From positions 1 to 35,807 of the forward strand of contig JAJYMO010000100.1 of the NCBI GenBank assembly GCA_021786845.1: a stretch of DNA of 35,807 nucleotides. Direction: 5' to 3'. The notes below the pieces were generated by a model. The model saw only the letters and a program-made list of their open reading frames with translations. It had not been told where the DNA came from and ran no database searches. This DNA is from Pseudomonadota bacterium (GTDB lineage: Bacteria; Pseudomonadota; Gammaproteobacteria; Burkholderiales; Sulfuriferulaceae). Made by a program: the position numbers and the translations under genes. Shown one piece after another: positions 1-6,871 of this stretch (position 1 is its first letter; every line of letters begins with the position of its first letter).

Positions 1-124
1 GGGTGCTTTGCAAACGGGGACGCCACTGGGCAATGAGAAGTTCAAGGCGGAAATTGAAGCAACCCTGGATTTAAAGGTGGGTTTTGTGCGCCGGGGTCGT
101 CCGGGGAAAACAACCGGGGGATAA
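1..124 (+). CDS. REP-associated tyrosine transposase (RAYT), C-terminal fragment
   Basis: Reading from base 2, an open frame of about 40 codons enters from the left edge and stops at 122-124. Its end reads TPLGNEKFKAEIEATL, then a basic tail RRGRPGK. This is the typical C-terminus of the Y1-type transposase family linked to REP palindromes (RAYT, COG1943). RAYTs are single-strand HUH transposases thought to move or maintain REP sequences. A REP-like arm begins 17 bases after the stop, and four more copies follow within 5.3 kb, which supports the call. The catalytic HUH and Tyr motifs lie outside the window, so whether the gene is intact is unknown. The family assignment rests on a short tail only. 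Confidence 0.72.
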   Translation, partial: GALQTGTPLGNEKFKAEIEATLDLKVGFVRRGRPGKTTGG

Positions 125-141
125 ACAAGATCCTGAAAGAA

Positions 142-167
142 GGGGTCAGGTCTTGTCTTTTGCCTTT
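142..167 (+). repeat. REP-like element copy 1 (single clear arm)
   Basis: The arm GGGGTCAGGTCTTGTCTTTT continues to base 167. It sits just after the RAYT stop codon. A matching second arm is not preserved; only a weak GACC-containing remnant is seen near 190-200. It has a T where most copies have C (CTTGTC against CTTGCC), a variant shared with copy 2. The rest of the 125-314 gap holds nothing else recognisable. Confidence 0.7.
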
Positions 168-314
168 CCCGTCATGATCGAATTGCCGGAAAAAGACCTA
201 AGCGATAATTTCCCCTCTTGCTTGCCGCAGATTACCCGCCTGACTCCCCCAGAAATTGACCGCTATGTGTCAAACAGCGTGAAATTTTCCCCACTTTATC
301 GAGAAAGCCAAGTA

Positions 315-821
315 TTACGGAGCCGCGCCAGCAGCCAACTGTTTCAGGCGTTGGCCCGCGACCTGTGCCTCAGTCAGCAACTGGTCCCAGTCGCTCGGAG
401 GATGTCCGCTTTCAAGCATCTTGCGGAATACCCGGTAGGCGTCGCCGCTGCTTTCGTAGGCGCGCTTGGTGTCATCGTCGTTGACCCACGCGAACACGAT
501 CACCCTGCTCGGTGCATGGTAACGGAAGAACAACCGGTATTGCTGAAAGAATTTGGCGCGGAACCAGTGCTTGTGCTCGTCGCCGATGGTGTTACCTTGT
601 CGAAATTCTGGGCGCGTTGGGTCCTGCGGGATGACATCGAAAGCCAGCTTGGTAATCGCTGCCAGCCGCCTGCCGGCGTTCTTCTTCACGTACCCGACGG
701 GATCCTTTTGCCTGAATGCCTCAACCTGCAGGGCCAGTGCTTCAAGTTGTGTAAGGAATAATGGGTGCGCGAAAACCGACCAGCCGTGAATGACCAAAGG
801 CGCGGGTTTGCCCGTGCTCAT
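315..821 (-). CDS. yhaV: Type II toxin YhaV family ribonuclease
   Basis: This 168-residue protein resembles the YhaV toxin of the PrlF-YhaV system, a RelE-like mRNA interferase that cuts translated mRNA. Recognisable blocks are HGWSVFAHPLFLTQLEAL near the N-terminus, the DPTRPEFRQGNTIG segment, the basic aromatic stretch RAKFFQQYRLFFRYH and VFAWVNDDDTKRAYES. It is slightly longer than the E. coli protein (about 154 residues). Its ATG overlaps the antitoxin stop by 4 bases (ATGA), so the pair is translationally coupled with the antitoxin first. The long plus-strand open frame over this gene is a shadow. Activity is inferred from family membership. Confidence 0.9.
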   Translation of the reverse strand: MSTGKPAPLVIHGWSVFAHPLFLTQLEALALQVEAFRQKDPVGYVKKNAGRRLAAITKLAFDVIPQDPTRPEFRQGNTIGDEHKHWFRAKFFQQYRLFFRYHAPSRVIVFAWVNDDDTKRAYESSGDAYRVFRKMLESGHPPSDWDQLLTEAQVAGQRLKQLAAGAAP

Positions 822-1147
822 TCATCGTCTGCCGACAGGGTGGCATCAAAATTAACTTCAATGCCATCAGTCAGCAACTGGAGGCGATGCACGAAACCAG
901 TGTCGATGGTCTGCAAGCGCTCTGGATGGTTGGCAATGTCGTGAGCCAAAAAACACAGGAACTGCCCGAGCACAGGGTCGTCGTTGTCAGAGACCCCGGC
1001 ACGGGTCAGTACGACCTCGCCGCTGGCGCGAACCGTGTAGTGGATCTTGTCGCGCTTGCCCAGGCGAAGGGCATGGCGCACGGTCTCCGGCACCGTGGTT
1101 TGATAACGGTCGGTCAGAGTGGATTCGACTTCAATGGTCGTGGGCAT
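818..1147 (-). CDS. prlF: Type II antitoxin PrlF family
   Basis: The 109-residue protein matches the PrlF (SohA) antitoxin family in size (E. coli 111 residues) and order. It has an N-terminal AbrB/MazE-like swapped-hairpin DNA-binding segment, ESTLTDRYQTTVPETVRHAL, then the sequence KRDKIHYTV. The C-terminal half (DPVLGQFLCFLAHDIANHPERL) is the part expected to hold the toxin. The start ATG has a GGAGAG ribosome-binding site about 7 bases upstream. A minus-strand promoter and a palindrome lie directly upstream, consistent with autorepression by the antitoxin or complex. YhaV follows with a 4-base overlap. Confidence 0.9.
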   Translation of the reverse strand: MPTTIEVESTLTDRYQTTVPETVRHALRLGKRDKIHYTVRASGEVVLTRAGVSDNDDPVLGQFLCFLAHDIANHPERLQTIDTGFVHRLQLLTDGIEVNFDATLSADDE

Positions 1148-1176
1148 GGCTGCTCTCCGTCAAAGAGTTGGATGTC

Positions 1177-1209
1177 TTGCATGGTAATGCAATCGCATTG
1201 TCGAGTCAA
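1177..1209 (-). promoter_or_regulatory. prlF-yhaV promoter with overlapping operator palindrome
   Basis: On the minus strand TTGACT (bases 1209-1204) and TACCAT (1186-1181) form a sigma-70-like -35/-10 pair with a 17-base spacer. The perfect palindrome TTGCAT-GGTA-ATGCAA (1177-1192) covers the -10 box. That is where an autorepressing antitoxin would be expected to bind. The match is by eye. Confidence 0.5.
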
Positions 1210-1239
1210 CGTAAGTGCCTTGATTTTGTTAAGAGGAAA

Positions 1240-1328
1240 GGGGTCAGGTCTTGTCTTTTGCTTTCCCATCAATATCTAATCGTAGGGAAGAGGCGATTTT
1301 CCTGGATGATGAGCAAAAGGCAAGATCT
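1240..1328 (+). repeat. REP-like element copy 2
   Basis: The left arm GGGGTCAGGTCTTGTCTTTT begins at 1240. A degenerate right arm, GCAAAAGGCAAGATCT, lies at 1313-1328. The loop between them is about 48 bases. The copy sits between the divergent PrlF-YhaV and Phd-PIN modules. Confidence 0.75.
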
Positions 1329-1367
1329 GCTGTCGCTCTTGAATATCTGGCGTATGGATGTTATATT

Positions 1368-1386
1368 GTGTACCTTATCGTGTACC
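1368..1386 (+). promoter_or_regulatory. Direct repeats upstream of the Phd antitoxin gene
   Basis: Two GTGTACC heptamers lie at 1368-1374 and 1380-1386, with start points 12 bases apart (about one helical turn), just before the ATG at 1397. The AT-rich TTATATT at 1361-1367 could serve as a -10 region. Phd-type antitoxins autoregulate through short repeated operators at this position, so these are candidate binding sites. Confidence 0.35.
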
Positions 1387-1396
1387 GGAGTATGTC

Positions 1397-1702
1397 ATGG
1401 ATTTTGTAACTACCAAAGAACTACGCGCGGAATCCGGTAAGGTATGGGCCAAGCTGGAAGCGGGCGAAGATATTGTCATCATGCGTAACGGCAAGCCGTT
1501 TGCGTTGATGGTGCACACTGAATCTGCGAGGCTGGAAGACGATTTACGTGCTATTCGGGCAGAGCGCTTTGCCGAAAACGTTCGTAAAATTCAGCAGGGT
1601 TCCATTGAGCAAGGGCTGGATAAAATGACAATGGAAGAAATTGATGCCGAAATTGCGTTGGCGCGCAAAGAGCGGAAGGTACGCGGTGCGGGCAGTTATT
1701 GA
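1397..1702 (+). CDS. Type II antitoxin, Phd/YefM family
   Basis: A 101-residue protein whose N-terminus (MDFVTTKELRAESGKVWAKL, then GEDIVIMRNGKPFALMV) is the Phd/YefM DNA-binding fold. The C-terminal half is charged and helical, as expected for a toxin-wrapping tail. I place the start at 1397 because GGAG lies 6 bases upstream and the family motif begins at this Met; an upstream ATG at 1358 would add 13 residues unlike the family. The gene overlaps the downstream PIN-domain gene by 17 bases, so the two form a toxin-antitoxin operon. Confidence 0.85.
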   Translation: MDFVTTKELRAESGKVWAKLEAGEDIVIMRNGKPFALMVHTESARLEDDLRAIRAERFAENVRKIQQGSIEQGLDKMTMEEIDAEIALARKERKVRGAGSY

Positions 1703-2078
1703 TACCAACATTCTGGTATCGGCGCTGCTCACCCCCGGTGGTGTGCCAGCACAATTGATTGCCGCGATCCGCAACCAGACCCTGATTCCTGTCGTGAGCG
1801 AGAGTATTCTTGCCGAATATGCCGATGTTTTGAGCCGCCCCAAATTTAGCTTTGCAAGCAACCGGACTGCCAGTCTGCTGGAAGATATGAAAGGGCTGGC
1901 GCTGTTTCTAATGCCGCAGCCTATCCCACTCCAAGACTTGCCAGATCCGGACGACGCGCCTTTTATCGCTGCAGCACTCACCGCAGGTTGCGCGATGATA
2001 ACCGGCAACAGGAAGCATTATCCACCGAAAACCGGCGTTGAAGTTCTCTTGCCCGCCGAAACACTCTCTCGTCTATAA
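1686..2078 (+). CDS. PIN-domain toxin, putative endoribonuclease
   Basis: With the GTG start at 1686 the protein has 130 residues and begins MRAVIDTNILVSALL, the first strand of a PIN domain with acidic residue D6. Further acidic positions are E44 (SILAEY) and D89/D90 (PDPDDAPFIAAAL), followed by TGNRKHY. It fits the 'putative toxin component, PIN family' group (COG1569) rather than classical VapC. PIN toxins are Mg-dependent RNases. GTG is preferred over the upstream ATG at 1641 because GGAAGG (1674-1679) sits 6 bases before it and the family starts here. The gene overlaps the Phd-type antitoxin gene by 17 bases. Confidence 0.85.
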   Translation: MRAVIDTNILVSALLTPGGVPAQLIAAIRNQTLIPVVSESILAEYADVLSRPKFSFASNRTASLLEDMKGLALFLMPQPIPLQDLPDPDDAPFIAAALTAGCAMITGNRKHYPPKTGVEVLLPAETLSRL

Positions 2079-2089
2079 CAGGGAAGAAA

Positions 2090-2162
2090 GGGGTCAGGTC
2101 TTGCCTTTTGCCTTTTCCTGCAATTCGACCACGACGGGAAAGCAAAAGGCAAGCCTTGACCC
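2090..2162 (+). repeat. REP-like element copy 3
   Basis: The left arm is GGGGTCAGGTCTTGCCTTTT (from 2090). The right arm is AAAGCAAAAGGCAAGCCTTG, continuing to 2162, with a few mismatches. It starts 12 bases after the PIN toxin stop codon and could fold at the 3' end of that mRNA. The remaining gap to 2358 holds no gene I recognise; it contains a TTAAACAAGTATT stretch (2188-2200) also found inside the AT-rich element at 5.1 kb. Confidence 0.8.
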
Positions 2163-2358
2163 GGTTGTCTGGTTGTCACGTGTTGCATTAAACAAGTATT
2201 TTGCGTAGTATTCACTTCGGGTGCCGAAGCTTTATAAGCCACTTCATCTTCCAGCAATGGCCGCCCATTTTCAGATTTTTTACCCTCCCTTATTGCAAAT
2301 AAATCTGCCTGGATGCCGGGTTTTGCAATGACCTCCTGCTAATGCGGTTTCACCAGAT

Positions 2359-4644
2359 ATGAAAATCAATCTTAGTTGGGATTCCAGTGTCAGCGCAGCT
2401 CCATCCGGCTTTCAGGCTGACGTACAGCAGGCTGCGACCATGCTTGGTAATGCCATCCTGAACCCGATCACCGTTACTATTCAGGTCGGGTGGGGGGAGA
2501 TTGGTGGAACATTACTTTCGAATGCGAATGAATCTGAAGGAGGCCCGAGCTCTGCGACGTATGTCAACTATGGGTCCTCGAACAATTTGCAGGCGATCAA
2601 TCTGCTGATAAATCAGTCTACACTGAACAATACTTCCAACATCACAGCGAGTCTCCCATCTTCCAACCCTTTCGGTAGCGGATACATCACGATTTCTGCG
2701 GCGCAGGCAAAGGCATTGGGCGTCTCAAACCCGTACGCAACCACATTCGATGGCATGATCGGGATTGGAACCGCATTTTTGTCAAATGCCGTAATCATCA
2801 CGGCCGCGTTACATGAACTCGGGCATGCCCTGGGTCGCGTACCCGCATGGGTTGATTCGAATGGGGTGAGTTGGTACACGCCATTTGCTCTGTATACCTA
2901 TTCGGCCCCGGGTCAATTATGGCAACCCTCCGCAACGGCATCGCCGGCGGCTGCTACCAGTGGCGGTTATTTTTCAGTGGATGGCGGTAAAACCAACCTC
3001 GGCAATTTTTCTGGGGGAGATTCGTCAGACTTTGTGGCCTCAATTGCCGACCCGTTTTCATTGGTAGACCAGAGCATTACAACGCTAACACCGCTCGATC
3101 TACTGGTCATAGAGTCCCAGGGGTACCAGATTGCCTCGCCTAACGAGGTCTATTTTGTGGTGCAACAGAATGCCCAGGGGCGCAATAGCAATGGCATCAA
3201 TGGAGAATACAACGGCATTGCGCCGGTGGGGCAGAACAGTGTGATTGGGTTGCAATCCGCCACATTAACCAGTGGCTATAATGTGGTCATACTGAATGGT
3301 GCGCGCAGCGAATATCAGGTTCAGGTGGATGGCACCGGTAATGTTTTGATTACTGATACGGCGACAAATACCACGGTCAATGACAAAGGCATTTCCTGTA
3401 TTTTGTTTGATGGCGGCGCGATCAATGCAGCCGGATCGTATTCCAGCGCTTATTTCATCAATAATTCTAACACCTCACAGGTGGCCGAATTGTACAACGC
3501 GGCATTCCATCGCCAGCCTGATCTTCCCGGACTGGAATATTGGGAGTCATCTCACCAGAATGGGGCTTCCATGCTGAGCATTGCGCAGGGGTTCGTTTCT
3601 TCTGCAGAATTTTTGAACAAGTTTCCTGCGGCTGCGGCCGCGCCGGATGGCGGTGGACCACACGACCAGGCTTTTGTGACGACGCTGTACCAAAATGTGC
3701 TCGGTCGTGCGCCTGATCCAGGTGGTTTTGCTTACTGGACAAATGATCTGGCAAGCGGAGACAGCCGTGCCAATGTGTTGCTGCAGTTTGCCATCAGCAC
3801 AGAGAATGTGGCGGACACCAGTGCGTCCACCTCTTCAGGTGGGTGGCTGATCAATACTGGAACTGGTGGGTACGCGGATCAGTCGGTGCTGCTGGCGGCG
3901 ACCACAGTGCTCTCGCAGGGGGTGACGAACCATTACATTAATCTGGCGCTGGTGGACCCCACTACGCTGACCGCGCCCATCCAGATTTCTCATACGCAGA
4001 TGTTGCCTGTGGGCGGGTCGTCATTCGGCAGCGGAGAATCGATCGTCACATCAGATGCCGCCATGACCATCGTTCTGTCGAGTTCAATCAATATTGCCAC
4101 CCTGAATGGCAGCGGCGAGACAGTGCATAGTGCAGTGGGTGGAAACAGTGTGATATCTTTTGCAGGGAACGGGGACACGATTTTTCTTTCGGGTAGCGGT
4201 AGCCAGCTCATCGAGCAAATCCAGGGGGGCGTTGTCAACGGTTCCGTGGTTTATGGTTTTGCTGGTGGCGATACCGTTTCGTTCGGCGCTCAGAATGCGC
4301 TGCCCGTGCAGATGCTTGTTCCGACCGTTGCTACGCCGCTCGCAGGCGCGACCCTGGCTTTTAACAGTGTCAACTATGTGATTAATCTTGGAACGGTAGC
4401 AAGCGGTAGCGCGGCGGATGTTGCTGCTGCGGCCAATTCTGTGTATAAGGTGGCGGATGTGAGTGGCGAGGCTATTGTCTTTATGGCACAGAACAGTGCG
4501 GGCAATACCGTGCTCTACGACTGGCAGGCGCCGGGCGGTGCCGATGTGAATCATAATCACCATGTGGACGCAGGAGAGTTGGCCCCCGTTATTACCCTCC
4601 TCGGCGTTCCAACCGCATTAATTCAGCCTGCGATGTTTCACTGA
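2359..4644 (+). CDS. Putative secreted metalloprotease-like DUF4214 protein
   Basis: The 761-residue protein has an N-terminal metzincin-like region with the zinc-binding motif HELGHALGR at residues 152-160. Two DUF4214-type helical repeats follow, near residues 375-425 (VAELYNAAFHRQPDLPGLEYW) and 435-480 (FVTTLYQNVLGRAPDPGGFAYW). The C-terminal part is Gly/Ser/Asn-rich, with loose RTX-like phrases (GNGDTIFLSGSG, FAGGDTVSFG) and DVNHNHHVDAGEL near the end, resembling an EF-hand or dockerin-like calcium loop. There is no N-terminal signal peptide, which with the Gly-rich C-terminus suggests type I secretion; no transporter genes are nearby. The third ligand expected for serralysins (HExxHxxGxxH) is replaced by Pro, so catalytic activity is uncertain. 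No clear Shine-Dalgarno precedes the ATG. Confidence 0.72.
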   Translation: MKINLSWDSSVSAAPSGFQADVQQAATMLGNAILNPITVTIQVGWGEIGGTLLSNANESEGGPSSATYVNYGSSNNLQAINLLINQSTLNNTSNITASLPSSNPFGSGYITISAAQAKALGVSNPYATTFDGMIGIGTAFLSNAVIITAALHELGHALGRVPAWVDSNGVSWYTPFALYTYSAPGQLWQPSATASPAAATSGGYFSVDGGKTNLGNFSGGDSSDFVASIADPFSLVDQSITTLTPLDLLVIESQGYQIASPNEVYFVVQQNAQGRNSNGINGEYNGIAPVGQNSVIGLQSATLTSGYNVVILNGARSEYQVQVDGTGNVLITDTATNTTVNDKGISCILFDGGAINAAGSYSSAYFINNSNTSQVAELYNAAFHRQPDLPGLEYWESSHQNGASMLSIAQGFVSSAEFLNKFPAAAAAPDGGGPHDQAFVTTLYQNVLGRAPDPGGFAYWTNDLASGDSRANVLLQFAISTENVADTSASTSSGGWLINTGTGGYADQSVLLAATTVLSQGVTNHYINLALVDPTTLTAPIQISHTQMLPVGGSSFGSGESIVTSDAAMTIVLSSSINIATLNGSGETVHSAVGGNSVISFAGNGDTIFLSGSGSQLIEQIQGGVVNGSVVYGFAGGDTVSFGAQNALPVQMLVPTVATPLAGATLAFNSVNYVINLGTVASGSAADVAAAANSVYKVADVSGEAIVFMAQNSAGNTVLYDWQAPGGADVNHNHHVDAGELAPVITLLGVPTALIQPAMFH

Positions 4645-4650
4645 AGTAAA

Positions 4651-4711
4651 GGGTCAGGTCTTGCCTTTTGCCTTCCTCAGGACGGGGAAGGCAAAAGGCA
4701 AGACCTGACCC
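4651..4711. repeat. REP-like element copy 4, perfect 26-bp palindrome
   Basis: The arms at 4651-4676 and 4686-4711 are exact reverse complements (26 of 26), separated by a 9-base loop. The left arm begins GGGTCAGGTCTTGCCTTTTG. The element lies between the stop codons of two convergent genes (4644 and 4726), so a bidirectional terminator or mRNA-stabilising role is plausible. No U-tract follows on either strand. Confidence 0.9.
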
Positions 4712-4725
4712 TGTTGTTCAATCGC

Positions 4726-5037
4726 TTACTGCTTTTGGCACGAGGCGTCGGCAAAGGCTATTGAGCCCAAAGCCGTCGTCACGCCGCCTGCAACGTTCCG
4801 TTTAGTGATGATGTTGCAGGCGTACCGACCTTTAGGCGTGTCGGCCAGATAATAGATGGTATCGGTAGCGTTATTCTGGTGAATATCGGATATGTGGACC
4901 TGCGTAGGGCTATAACCAAACTTGTCTGCCGTAATTTTTTGCAGGTGGGGGGCATCCAATTTTGGTGGAACGCTCGCGCAGCCGGAAATGGTCACGATCA
5001 GGGTAGACACTAGGGCAAGTACAAGGGATGTTTTCAT
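4726..5037 (-). CDS. Small lipoprotein of unknown function
   Basis: With the ATG at 5037 the protein has 103 residues and starts MKTSLVLALVSTLIVTISGC. This is a lysine followed by a hydrophobic stretch and a lipobox (ISGC) with Cys20 as the lipidation site. The mature part is polar, with one YYLADTPKGRYAC segment and two further Cys (in YACNI and ASCQ) that could form a disulphide. GAGGAAG about 8 bases upstream supports this start over the GTG at 5055. I recognise no family beyond lipoprotein. It is convergent with the DUF4214 gene across REP copy 4. Confidence 0.75.
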   Translation of the reverse strand: MKTSLVLALVSTLIVTISGCASVPPKLDAPHLQKITADKFGYSPTQVHISDIHQNNATDTIYYLADTPKGRYACNIITKRNVAGGVTTALGSIAFADASCQKQ

Positions 5038-5123
5038 TTTGACACTTCCTCTCACGTTAGATTACTTCATTCGGATGTCATCTGAATTTTGAAGTTTATC
5101 GGCAATCGGGTTAAAAAATGAGA

Positions 5124-5263
5124 CTATGCCACCGTTAATTGTTGATTTAAACAAGTATTATAAGTTTATCGTTTATAATCAATTAATTATTCTGGAACGG
5201 TTGTACGAAATTAGGTATTGAATACAACGTTTATATGATTGTCAACAATTAACTGTGATATAG
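5124..5263. mobile_element. 140-bp AT-rich element with 22-bp terminal inverted repeats (MITE candidate)
   Basis: Bases 5124-5145 (CTATGCCACCGTTAATTGTT then GA) and the reverse complement of 5242-5263 (CTATATCACAGTTAATTGTT then GA) agree at 19 of 22 positions, including 12 contiguous inner bases. The interior is very AT-rich, contains a consensus -10 box TATAAT at 5174-5179 and a nested GTTGTA/TACAAC pair (5200-5205, 5223-5228), and has no open frame of note. No convincing target-site duplication is visible. It lies in the 490-bp gap before the flippase gene and could also be a regulatory region. Confidence 0.45.
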
Positions 5264-5326
5264 CCAGAAATAATAACAGATAACGAGTAAAGCAGATGAA
5301 CTAAAACTGGCATTGATACAAGTACA

Positions 5327-5400
5327 GGGTCAGGTCTTGCCTTTTGTCGCCCCATTCTGACCCTGCTGTGCTGAGGAAGGCAAAAGGCAAGACCTGACCC
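5327..5400. repeat. REP-like element copy 5
   Basis: The 20-base arms GGGTCAGGTCTTGCCTTTTG (5327-5346) and its exact reverse complement (5381-5400) flank a 34-base loop. The loop includes a second TCTGACCCTG stretch. It is the last copy seen; none was found to the right of 5.4 kb. Confidence 0.88.
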
Positions 5401-5527
5401 CGCTGTTGTTGGGGATGATTTTGTTGTACTATGTGCTGGTATAGCAGATGCGCCACCAGGCGCAGTAAGTCATGGTCAGTCCCTAATTCCTCCAATTTCT
5501 ATTTTTTAATCCGGTGGAGCATCGTAT

Positions 5528-6868
5528 TTGTCTCTAAGAAAACTATTCACTCGCGATTTTCGTCACACTGCGATGAATCAGCTATGGCGTTTACTTTCCG
5601 GGCCCGCACTATTAATTCTGATCCCCCTGTATTTGAGTGCGGAAGTGCAAGGCTATTGGTTTACATTTATTAGCTTGGCTGCATTAGCGGTATTTGCTGA
5701 TTTGGGGTTTACTACCATTATTTTGCAATTTTCAGCACATGAGTTTGCGCATTTGCGTTTTGATGAACAAAGACAGTTTGCGGGCAATCCGGCACACGTT
5801 AACCGCATCAGCTCATTGTTTCGCTTTGCTTTGGGGTGGAGCATCAAAGTTGCTTTACTGGTGTTTCCGGTGATCCTGTTTGTTGGCGCTTTTGTCTTGT
5901 CCAATAAGCAGGCCAAAGTTCACTGGTTGTTGCCCTGGATTATTTATGGCACCACTTCTGTGCCGGTGTTTATTAATAATATTGTATTGTCCTTCATTGA
6001 AGGTTGCGATTCGGTGGGCGACGCTCAAAAAATTCGCTTGCGAATTGCTGTGGGGAACACCCTGGCGATGATGACTGGTTTATTGCTGGGATGGGGTCTG
6101 TATGCACTGGTCGCAGGTTTGGTGGTATCTGCAGTGGTTGGGAGCACCGCAATATTGCACAGGTACCGGACTCCGCTGCAGCAACTTTACACATTGCCCC
6201 AAACAGAATGTCACCCATGGAAAAAAGATATCCTCCCTCTTCTTGGCAAATATGCCGTCAGTTGGGCGAGTGGCTACTTTATTTTTTCTGTTTTCACGCC
6301 CTTGGCATTCCATTATTATGGCGCGGTGGAGGCAGGTAGAATTGGTTTGAGTATTGCACTGTGGACAGCGATATTCGGCGTATCCAATGTGTGGATCACT
6401 TCAATTATGCCTAAAGTCAATATGCTTATCGCCAAAGGGGACTATAAAACGCTGGATATCTTATATCGAAAACACCTGCTTTTGTCGGTAGGCAGCTTTA
6501 TTCTCGGCTCGCTACTTGTATTTGTGCTGTATTTTGTTCTAAAGGACCACTTTCAGTTTGTGCATCGTTTTGTAAGCCCAACCTCACTACTGATGTTGGC
6601 CTTGTGTTGGTTTTTTCAACTCATCATCAATGCTTGGGCGGTGTATATGCGAGGTCATAAAGAAGAGCCCCTGGTTATTCCATCGCTGGTCAGCGGGATA
6701 TACACAGCTTTGACCACTTGGCTGATTGCAATGTATTTACCGGTTGGTTATTTTTTTGTTGGTTTTTTGAGCAGTTATGTTTGGGGCCTGCCGTGGGTAC
6801 TGGTGATATTCAGGCGTTATAAGGGTGGGCTAAAGTCGATGGGTGCGACAAGAATGAGCCAAGTGTGA
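5528..6868 (+). CDS. Wzx-like polysaccharide flippase
   Basis: The 446-residue protein is almost entirely hydrophobic, with roughly 12 membrane segments. Its N-terminus, NQLWRLLSGPALLILIPLYLS, then a GYWFTFISLAALAVFADLGF segment, is typical of the MATE/MOP-superfamily O-antigen and exopolysaccharide flippases. These move undecaprenyl-linked oligosaccharide units across the inner membrane. The start is the TTG at 5528, with GGTGGAG about 9 bases upstream; an ATG at 5573 is the alternative and would shorten the protein by 15 residues. It is the first gene of a plus-strand cluster of sugar-transfer genes, 3 bases ahead of the next. By eye it is more AT-rich than the housekeeping genes to the right, as is common for O-antigen-type loci. 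Confidence 0.8.
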   Translation: MSLRKLFTRDFRHTAMNQLWRLLSGPALLILIPLYLSAEVQGYWFTFISLAALAVFADLGFTTIILQFSAHEFAHLRFDEQRQFAGNPAHVNRISSLFRFALGWSIKVALLVFPVILFVGAFVLSNKQAKVHWLLPWIIYGTTSVPVFINNIVLSFIEGCDSVGDAQKIRLRIAVGNTLAMMTGLLLGWGLYALVAGLVVSAVVGSTAILHRYRTPLQQLYTLPQTECHPWKKDILPLLGKYAVSWASGYFIFSVFTPLAFHYYGAVEAGRIGLSIALWTAIFGVSNVWITSIMPKVNMLIAKGDYKTLDILYRKHLLLSVGSFILGSLLVFVLYFVLKDHFQFVHRFVSPTSLLMLALCWFFQLIINAWAVYMRGHKEEPLVIPSLVSGIYTALTTWLIAMYLPVGYFFVGFLSSYVWGLPWVLVIFRRYKGGLKSMGATRMSQV

Positions 6869-6871
6869 TCT

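Noticed and set aside
84-761. 225-codon plus-strand open frame
   Set aside because: It runs antisense to yhaV, crosses REP copy 1 and has no family features; the minus-strand toxin explains the region.
2183-2211. Promoter TTGCAT-17-TAGTAT before the DUF4214 gene
   Set aside because: Only 3/6 and 4/6 matches and almost 150 bases from the start codon; too weak to list.
4084-4563. 159-codon minus-strand open frame
   Set aside because: Antisense to the DUF4214 gene; Gly/Ala-rich coding DNA often leaves the opposite strand open.
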